Below the pieces are notes generated by a model that did not search any database, had not been told where the DNA came from, and saw only the letters and a program-made list of their open reading frames with translations. Below, piece after piece: positions 1 through 6,200 of a stretch of 11,649 nt of DNA. Source of the stretch: Saprospiraceae bacterium (GTDB taxonomy: Bacteria > Bacteroidota > Bacteroidia > Chitinophagales > Saprospiraceae); the NCBI GenBank assembly GCA_014379665.1, contig JACMLK010000276.1, positions 1 to 11,649 on the forward strand. Direction: 5' to 3'. Position 1 is the stretch's first letter; each line of letters begins with the position of its first letter. The translations under genes and the position numbers were made by a program.

Positions 1-1016
1 GCAGCGCCTGATGTTATGGGACCATTGGCAGCTTCTCCTATTACTTTTGCTTTTACCCTATGCGCATTTTCTTCTGTGATCACGGATTCGAGGGCTGCAG
101 GAACCAGAATATCACACTCTATACTAATCCAATCTCCTCTTTCCTTGAGAGATGTGGTGCCCGGCAATCCTAAGATTGTGCCATGCTCTTTTCTGAAGGC
201 GAGTGCCGCTTCCATATCAATCCCTTTTTCACTATACACGGTACCTTCCATCTCTGAAAGACCGATAATTTTGACATCTCCTTCTGCCTGAGAAATCAGA
301 CCTGAATACGAACCCACATTACCCATGCCTTGTATGACCATGGTTTTGCCGCCGATTCCTTTGGAAGTACCAATACGTTTCAGGAGTTTTTCATCGTTGA
401 AGACTTCCCTTAACCCATAATATACACCTCTTCCTGTAGCTTCTGTTCTGCCACTGATGCCATTTTGTCTCACAGGTTTTCCGGTTACACATCCCGCAGC
501 ATCGATCTCACCGCCTTTAAATGTCTGGTAAGTATCCAGAATCCATGCCATTTCGCGTTCGCCGGTACCATAATCAGGAGCAGGAACATCCACACTTGGT
601 CCGATAAAGTTTTTTCGTATTAACTCCACAGTATATCTTCTGGTGATACGTTCCAGTTCTTCTTCCGTGTATGCTCTAGGACTTACTTTTACACCACCTT
701 TAGCGCCTCCGAATGGCACATCAACAATGGCACATTTGTATGTCATAAGTGCTGCAAGTGCCATCACTTCATCCTGATTTACCATATGACTGAATCGTAT
801 ACCCCCTTTGGTAGGTAATCTGTGATGACTGTGCTGCACTCTATACGCTTCAATCACCTGATATGATTCGCCGATTTTGACAGGAAAATTCATTTGGTAG
901 ATTGCATTGCACACTTTAATCTGTTCCAATAATCCGGGATGAATATTGGTATGTGCCGCCGCTTTATCAAAATTGCGGTTCACGCTTTCAAAAAACTTTG
1001 CTTGTTTACTGCTCAT
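1..1016 (-). CDS. gdhA: Glutamate dehydrogenase (Glu/Leu/Phe/Val dehydrogenase family), C-terminus cut by window edge
   Basis: Catalyses reversible oxidative deamination of glutamate to 2-oxoglutarate and ammonia in the cytoplasm. The reading frame runs leftwards from an ATG at 1016 and gives 338 residues; family members are about 420-430, so roughly the last 85 are outside the window. Visible family motifs are TKGGIRFS (69-76), whose K70 matches the lysine that binds the glutamate side-chain carboxylate, K94, PFGGAKGG with catalytic-type K106, and PAPD with D148. The presence of K70 favours glutamate over leucine or phenylalanine as substrate. The Rossmann loop GMGNVG is at 230-235, and an acidic E255 after the next strand suggests NAD rather than NADP (inference). 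The start overlaps the end of the ccmD-like gene by 11 bases, so it is probably the last visible gene of the ccm operon and translationally coupled. No clear Shine-Dalgarno is present. Confidence 0.93.
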   Translation of the reverse strand, partial: MSSKQAKFFESVNRNFDKAAAHTNIHPGLLEQIKVCNAIYQMNFPVKIGESYQVIEAYRVQHSHHRLPTKGGIRFSHMVNQDEVMALAALMTYKCAIVDVPFGGAKGGVKVSPRAYTEEELERITRRYTVELIRKNFIGPSVDVPAPDYGTGEREMAWILDTYQTFKGGEIDAAGCVTGKPVRQNGISGRTEATGRGVYYGLREVFNDEKLLKRIGTSKGIGGKTMVIQGMGNVGSYSGLISQAEGDVKIIGLSEMEGTVYSEKGIDMEAALAFRKEHGTILGLPGTTSLKERGDWISIECDILVPAALESVITEENAHRVKAKVIGEAANGPITSGA

Positions 1017-1218
1017 TATTTATTTGATTTTCTAATTTGGTTAGTTTTCGATCCAATCGATATAAAAAAATAGTAATGCCTATGAAAATGACCGCTATCA
1101 CCGCTACCACACTGTAAATTTTTCCCGTACTTCTGAGAAAATCCAGAGAATCACCCTGCGCTTTTGCAGGTACGATCCAAAGTATATGAATCAAAGTCAA
1201 AGATAAAAACTTCTTCAT
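1006..1218 (-). CDS. ccmD: Small CcmD-like membrane protein
   Basis: A 70-residue protein with an N-terminal hydrophobic signal-like stretch ending in AKA-QG (about residue 20), a second hydrophobic span at about 34-54, and a short charged tail (YRLDRKLTKLE) that is typical of CcmD-family proteins. In known systems CcmD is a small inner-membrane subunit that helps release haem-loaded CcmE from the CcmABC complex. Sequence identity in such short proteins is weak, so the assignment rests on size, topology and position: it starts 10 bases after the end of ccmC, and its last bases overlap the start of the glutamate dehydrogenase. If the AKA site is really cleaved, the mature protein is a single-span peptide with the N-terminus outside, as in other CcmD proteins. 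Confidence 0.75.
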   Translation of the reverse strand: MKKFLSLTLIHILWIVPAKAQGDSLDFLRSTGKIYSVVAVIAVIFIGITIFLYRLDRKLTKLENQINNEQ

Positions 1219-1228
1219 TATAATTTAT

Positions 1229-2281
1229 TTATTGGTTTTTCAATAATATTTTTTCTTTCAATCTCTCATATCTCGTCAGTAATTCGGACATCCATAACCC
1301 CAATAAAATCAGGGCTATAATAGAAGGGTAAAAAAATAATCTTAATGTGTGATCCAAGTCCTCTCCTCCTAGAGCAGGGTTACCACCATTGCCCGGATGC
1401 AGGCTGTCTGTGAGCCGTGGGATCACAAAAACCAAAGGTATTAGCGCCAAAAAAGCAAATATTGCATAAGATGCAGAAATTTTGGCCCTTCGGTCATAAT
1501 CAGAAGAAGAACCTCTGAGTACCAGATATGCCAAATATATCAGCATAGCTACCGCTGTCATGTTGAGTTTGACATCGGTAGTCCAAAATGTATTCCATGT
1601 GAATTTTGCCCAAACAGATCCTGTAATCAAACCAAAAATTCCATACATAATGGCAATTCGATGATAAGATGAAGAGAGAATGTCATGATCATATTCACGT
1701 GTGATCAGATATTGAATAGCGTGATATACGCCAAGAATGAGCAAAACAAACATTGCAAACCATAGAGCCACATGGAAAAAAGTATTTCTGATGGTTTCGT
1801 TCAGTATATTTCTGAATGGAAATTTTGTACCTTTAGCTTCATGTAAATTCTCCAAGGAGCCCAGTAACCAATCTGATGAATCCGGTGCTATCGAATCATT
1901 AACTGTTATAAAAACTGCATTGGGCTGGACAAATACACCATCTATTTCATTATCAATAATAAGCGTGAGCGGTTGGACTTTATCTTTTCCCGGAAAGACG
2001 GAAGGGATATGAAATAAAAATTCTGCTGTTCTTTCAGATATTTTTTTAATAGTTTTTGATTTAACGACATGAACAGAATCCAATTTCAACCATGCCCTGA
2101 GTTCAGTACATTCGGTAAAATGCGTATTGTAACCTGTGATCATTAAATTCAAAGATTCCCCACTCAGTGCATTTCCCGGAATGACTGATATGATACCAGC
2201 TTTGGTTGGAATTGTCATGCCTCCGATCAGCACGTATAAAAATATTAGCACGCCGGCAAATTTCCACCAATAACCTCTCAT
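1229..2281 (-). CDS. ccmC: Cytochrome c biogenesis protein CcmC/CcsA type, with extra N-terminal periplasmic domain
   Basis: Integral membrane haem-handling protein of cytochrome c maturation; family members present haem on the periplasmic side for transfer to CcmE. Of the 350 residues the C-terminal 190 are the CcmC core: hydrophobic spans near 168-191, 208-224, 239-256, 269-287 and 315-333, the tryptophan-rich haem-binding segment at 224-236 (WAKFTWNTFWTTD), and two candidate haem-ligand histidines, H170 (FFHVALW) and H295 (TDSLHPGNGG). An N-terminal membrane span (about 8-25) is followed by about 120 soluble residues that look beta-rich and Ig-like and would lie in the periplasm; this part is absent from the roughly 245-residue proteobacterial CcmC. 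The tryptophan motif is less canonical than WGxWWxWD. The gene lies 76 bases after ccmB and 10 bases before ccmD. The start is the only ATG placed before the first membrane span; A-rich sequence precedes it. Confidence 0.9.
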   Translation of the reverse strand: MRGYWWKFAGVLIFLYVLIGGMTIPTKAGIISVIPGNALSGESLNLMITGYNTHFTECTELRAWLKLDSVHVVKSKTIKKISERTAEFLFHIPSVFPGKDKVQPLTLIIDNEIDGVFVQPNAVFITVNDSIAPDSSDWLLGSLENLHEAKGTKFPFRNILNETIRNTFFHVALWFAMFVLLILGVYHAIQYLITREYDHDILSSSYHRIAIMYGIFGLITGSVWAKFTWNTFWTTDVKLNMTAVAMLIYLAYLVLRGSSSDYDRRAKISASYAIFAFLALIPLVFVIPRLTDSLHPGNGGNPALGGEDLDHTLRLFFYPSIIALILLGLWMSELLTRYERLKEKILLKNQ

Positions 2282-2357
2282 CTTTTTAAAAAATTCAACA
2301 ATTAGATAAATTTAATCATGATACTTTATAACAACCCGTTATTTTCAATGCACCGGG

Positions 2358-3014
2358 TTATGATCTCCATAAACCCGGAAATAATAATAACATCGCTCCC
2401 AATAATATACTATCCACGCCCACTAACATCCAAACGTCTTCCATTATGGCAGTATCAGTTAACAGCCGGATGCTCACGGCCGTAATTTTTAATAATAGCA
2501 ATAAAATAGGAAGCACCAAAGGCAATGCCAGTATCGACATCAAGGTGGAATTGCCCGATTCAGATACCGATATCACGGATACAAATGTAAATACTATAGA
2601 TATTCCGAATAAACCAAATGCCGCACCGGTTAGAAACAATCCGGTATCTTTCACTGGAAATCCCGTGAATAAACCCATCAATCCAAGAATAATCAGGAAG
2701 AGAAAACACAAAAACACAAAATTGTAAAGCAATTTAGCTATGATCAGATCTAAAGGATCAAACAATGTATAATAATATAGGTAAGTTTCTTTTTTTTCCT
2801 GAAGAAAACTTTTGACGATCGCATTGAGACCGGCAAATAGCATAATGATCCATATGAGAATGGTCCACTCCCGGGGATTGATGTTATTGAATGATTTAAA
2901 TATGAGAAAAACAACGGTAGAAGCAAAAAGAAAGATACCAGCCAAGGCAAACTTTTGCCTGAATTCTATCGACAATTCTTTGAGAAAAATATCTTTGACT
3001 TTTGTGATGTTCAT
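2358..3014 (-). CDS. ccmB: Haem exporter membrane subunit CcmB
   Basis: Inner-membrane permease subunit that in known systems joins the ATPase CcmA and CcmC in the complex releasing haem-bound CcmE during cytochrome c maturation. The length of 218 residues is normal for the family (about 220). It has a short cytoplasmic N-terminus (KDIFLKELSIEFRQKF), about six hydrophobic spans, and the family signature FAGLNAIVKSFLQEKKE near residues 60-76 followed by the LFDPLDLIIAKLLYN stretch. It is the first gene of the minus-strand operon, with a TAnnTTTG-type -7 element 16 bases upstream of its ATG. No ccmA ATPase gene is visible beside it; one must be encoded elsewhere if the complex is complete. Confidence 0.92.
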   Translation of the reverse strand: MNITKVKDIFLKELSIEFRQKFALAGIFLFASTVVFLIFKSFNNINPREWTILIWIIMLFAGLNAIVKSFLQEKKETYLYYYTLFDPLDLIIAKLLYNFVFLCFLFLIILGLMGLFTGFPVKDTGLFLTGAAFGLFGISIVFTFVSVISVSESGNSTLMSILALPLVLPILLLLLKITAVSIRLLTDTAIMEDVWMLVGVDSILLGAMLLLFPGLWRS

Positions 3015-3030
3015 TAACTCAAATTCGGGC

Positions 3031-3038
3031 CAAAGGTA
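3031..3038 (-). promoter_or_regulatory. Bacteroidota -7 promoter element for ccmB
   Basis: The minus strand reads TACCTTTG, a full match to the Bacteroidota -7 consensus TAnnTTTG, placed 16 bases before the ccmB ATG. No TTG -33 box is seen at the usual 19-21 base distance, so support is the -7 match plus position only. It implies a very short leader of about 10 bases. Confidence 0.5.
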
Positions 3039-3040
3039 CA

Positions 3041-3054
3041 GTTATTTTTGGGTG
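3041..3054 (+). promoter_or_regulatory. Upstream copy of a duplicated -7 block (possible second promoter for the A2M operon)
   Basis: GTTATTTTTGGGTG contains TATTTTTG, a match to TAnnTTTG on the plus strand, and is identical in 13 of 14 positions to the block at 3195-3208. It sits only four bases from the oppositely directed ccmB -7 element, so the two would compete or be co-regulated. A transcript from here would carry a leader of about 175 bases. No -33 box is evident. It may be chance in AT-rich DNA. Confidence 0.3.
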
Positions 3055-3194
3055 ATTCGGAAAAATTGATGCAGAAGATTAAGTGCCTTTATCAAATCCT
3101 ATTAAAAAAAATGGCTTCATTTCAATTTTAAACACACTTCAAATAATTTTATCTGCACTTGCACAAATATTATAGGTCAGGAGTGCAAATTCCC

Positions 3195-3208
3195 GTTATC
3201 TTTGGGTG
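3195..3208 (+). promoter_or_regulatory. Bacteroidota -7 promoter element for the A2M-pbpC operon
   Basis: GTTATCTTTGGGTG contains TATCTTTG (3197-3204), a full match to TAnnTTTG, with 29 bases between it and the ATG at 3234. No TTG -33 box is seen at the expected distance. Its position argues that translation starts at 3234 and not at the in-frame TTG at 3159, which would lie upstream of the transcription start. Confidence 0.6.
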
Positions 3209-3233
3209 TATAATTAAATCAACCTGTTACAAA

Positions 3234-6200
3234 ATGAAAAACCTTATCTTATTCCTGTTTGCATTACTCGTATTCAATCTTTCCTGTAAATCTAAAAAGG
3301 ACACAACGGCCCTTCTTGATGTGGCCAAAGACCAGGAAATGCTTGATGAATATTTTATGGCTGCCACAGTTGGTGTAATCTCAGCTGCCGACGAGTTGAA
3401 ATATGTACTTAAGGAACCTTTGACAAACGATGTTTCTGAAGATGTGCTGCAAAAGGTGGTAACTTTGAGTCCTGCTGTTGCCGGTAAAGTAACCCTTTCT
3501 AATAAAACGATCATCACTTTTTCTCCCAATGAGCCATTAATGCCTGACCATACCTATACAGTCAGCCTGGGCCTGATGTCTCTTGGTGAAAAACGGTTTG
3601 ATAAAAATATTGAATACCAGATCAAAACTTTTGCTCAGGATATGACGGTTAATCGGGAGGGCATTATAATCAATGACGATGCATCGGTATCCATCATACT
3701 TGGTGTCAAGACAGCAGATAAAGTATCTATAGACAAACTCAAAGCATGCTTCACAACGGATGCTCCAACTATTGAAATTATAGAAAGAGATCCTATGGAT
3801 TATGAAGTAGAGATCAGATTTGAGGGTGGTATGAAAAAAGAATCCAACATCTCCTATGATGGGAAAAATATTGGTTGTGATGCCCGTGGAGTTATTGACC
3901 TTTTTGACCTGAATCCAAATGAATTCGGAGTAGTGTATACACATCATAATACTTCGGATAAAGAATTTAATATCTATTTTTCTCAGCGACTCAATAAGCA
4001 AATGGATCTTAGCGGTCTACTTAAAGTTCAGAATGAGAATGCTTCTTACACCATAAAAAATAATGTGATTACGATCTTTCTTGGTGAAATACGTGATCAG
4101 AATTTGGTAAAAATATATCTTGATAAAAGCATCAGATCAGAAAGTGGTAAAACTCTGATTTCTGACCATACCTTTGATATCTCAGTACAGGTGGACAATC
4201 CCGATGCCCAGTTTGTTAGCGATGGACATTATTTTCCTTCCGAAGGTGATTTTAAAATTCCGATAAAAACCCGTGCGCTCGACCAACTCAGAATCGTAGT
4301 TATTGAAATAAAACAAGAAAATGTCATGCATTATTTAGCCTGGCAGTCACTGACCTATGCCGATTATTATAATCTGCGCATGTACGGCAAACCTGTCTAT
4401 GATCAACTTGTCCCACTTAATCAGGGTCTCCGTGATAATGAAGGCTGGACTGTGCATGGTATCGATCTATCAACCAGAATTAATAAAAATCCCGGTAGTA
4501 TCTACCATATAAGTCTGGAGTTTGGTCCTGAAAATACCACGCTGTCCTGTAAAAAGGAATTGAAAAAATATAAAATCAATACAAAGATCCCTGACAATGA
4601 TTTCTTTACAGTCAGAGATAATTACTACAATGATTATTATAATTATTATGAAGATTATAATTGGGAAGAAAACAACAACCCCTGTAAGTTGGCTTATTAT
4701 GTCAATAAACAACCCGTACACAAACTTTTTATCTGCTCGGATTATTCGGTTATTGCTAAAAAGGCAGGGAAAAATTATCATATTGCGATTAGCAAACTGA
4801 TGGATCTGAGCTTAGTGGCAGATGCAGATATAACTTTATATAATCTACAAGCTGAAAAGATGGCTACGATGCGTACCTCAGGTGAAGGATTTGCAAAATT
4901 TGAAAATATCAGGGACGATGCCGCAGTACTCAAAGTAGAAAAGGGCAAACAGGTCACCTATCTGGCACTTGATCCAAATCAGAGTAATTCTCTCACAGAT
5001 TTTGATATAGCCGGCGAAAGATCTGAGACAGATACAGAATTTTTTGCTTATTCAGACAGAGATATATGGCGCCCCGGAGATAGTATTTATGTTGATCTCA
5101 TGATCAATAAGGCTCACTCCGACCTTCCCAAAGGTTTGCCACTGGTGATGACATTTTATAATGTAGACAACATGGTCATCGATGAACAGGTACAAGAAAT
5201 TGATCTTGACAACCATCAGATCTATAGCTTCGCTTTGCTCACAGCCCCCAATGCAAAAACCGGACTTTACCGATGTATGTTCCAGATTGGCCCAAAGTCG
5301 ATCAGGAAAAATATTCGAATTGAAACCATAAAACCCAATACGGCTGAAGTTATATACACATTTGATAAAATGGTGGATAATACTATATACAGCGATCAAA
5401 TATCCGGTTCTATTCAGGCAAAATACCTGACCGGGTTTGAAGTGGGGAATGCCGGCATTAAAGCAGCAGCAAGTGCCAGAAATATTAATAACCCATTTCC
5501 TGAATTCAAGGACTATAGCTTTGATGTATATGATCATATATCGATTGACCGTAATTTTGATATACTGGATGTTCAGACTAATGATAAAGGGGTGGCTGGT
5601 TTCAATGCAAGTCAGGAATTGAAATCATTTAATAGTCCCGTCACCCTGTCGATAGAAACTGAAACCATCCTGCCGGGTGGAGGAACCAATAAAGAGGGAA
5701 AATCAATCATTGTTTCGCCATTTGAAACATATCTCGGTGCTTTCCGTAAGGAAGGAACGGGCTGGAGTGGCAACCATACTTTTAAGGAAAATATAGAAGT
5801 TTCACTTGTAAACCTAACCAACAAGGGAAAATTGAGTGGGAAAGCCAATACAGTTTCTTACACACTTCAGCAGCATATAGAATCATGGTGGGTAGATAAA
5901 TATCGCCTTCGTTCATCAGGCAATTTTGTTAATGCAGATTTTTGGAAAGATGTAGACAACGGAAATATTAAGATTACCGGAAAAGGAAAAGTAACTTTTC
6001 CTAAAGGCAAACTTGGGAAAGGTGCATACAAACTCACCATGACTGATGACCGTTCCTCTCATAAAACTCAGGTTTATTTTACAGTGTATGATGGTATTGA
6101 AAGCATACCGGGATCACAGCCTTATATCGTTGAACTGCAAACAGATAAAGATGATTACAAAACAGGCGAATCCGTCAAGCTGATGCTCCCTGATATCGAT

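Noticed and set aside
1737..2012. Open frame of 91 codons on the plus strand opposite ccmC
   Set aside because: It lies wholly within the well-supported ccmC gene on the other strand and encodes nothing recognisable.
2333..2359. Inverted repeat AACCCG / CGGGTT at the end of ccmB, a possible terminator or attenuator
   Set aside because: The stem is only six pairs with a 15-base loop, overlaps the stop codon, and is not followed by a run of T on the minus strand; too weak to call.
3159..3233. Upstream extension of the macroglobulin frame to a TTG start
   Set aside because: The 25 added residues are not signal-like, the true signal peptide begins at 3234, and a -7 promoter element lies inside the extension.
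3537..4001. Open frame of 154 codons on the minus strand opposite the macroglobulin gene, and similar ones at 5052-5537 and 10285-10644
   Set aside because: They are antisense shadows of long, motif-bearing genes, with no family features or promoter signals.
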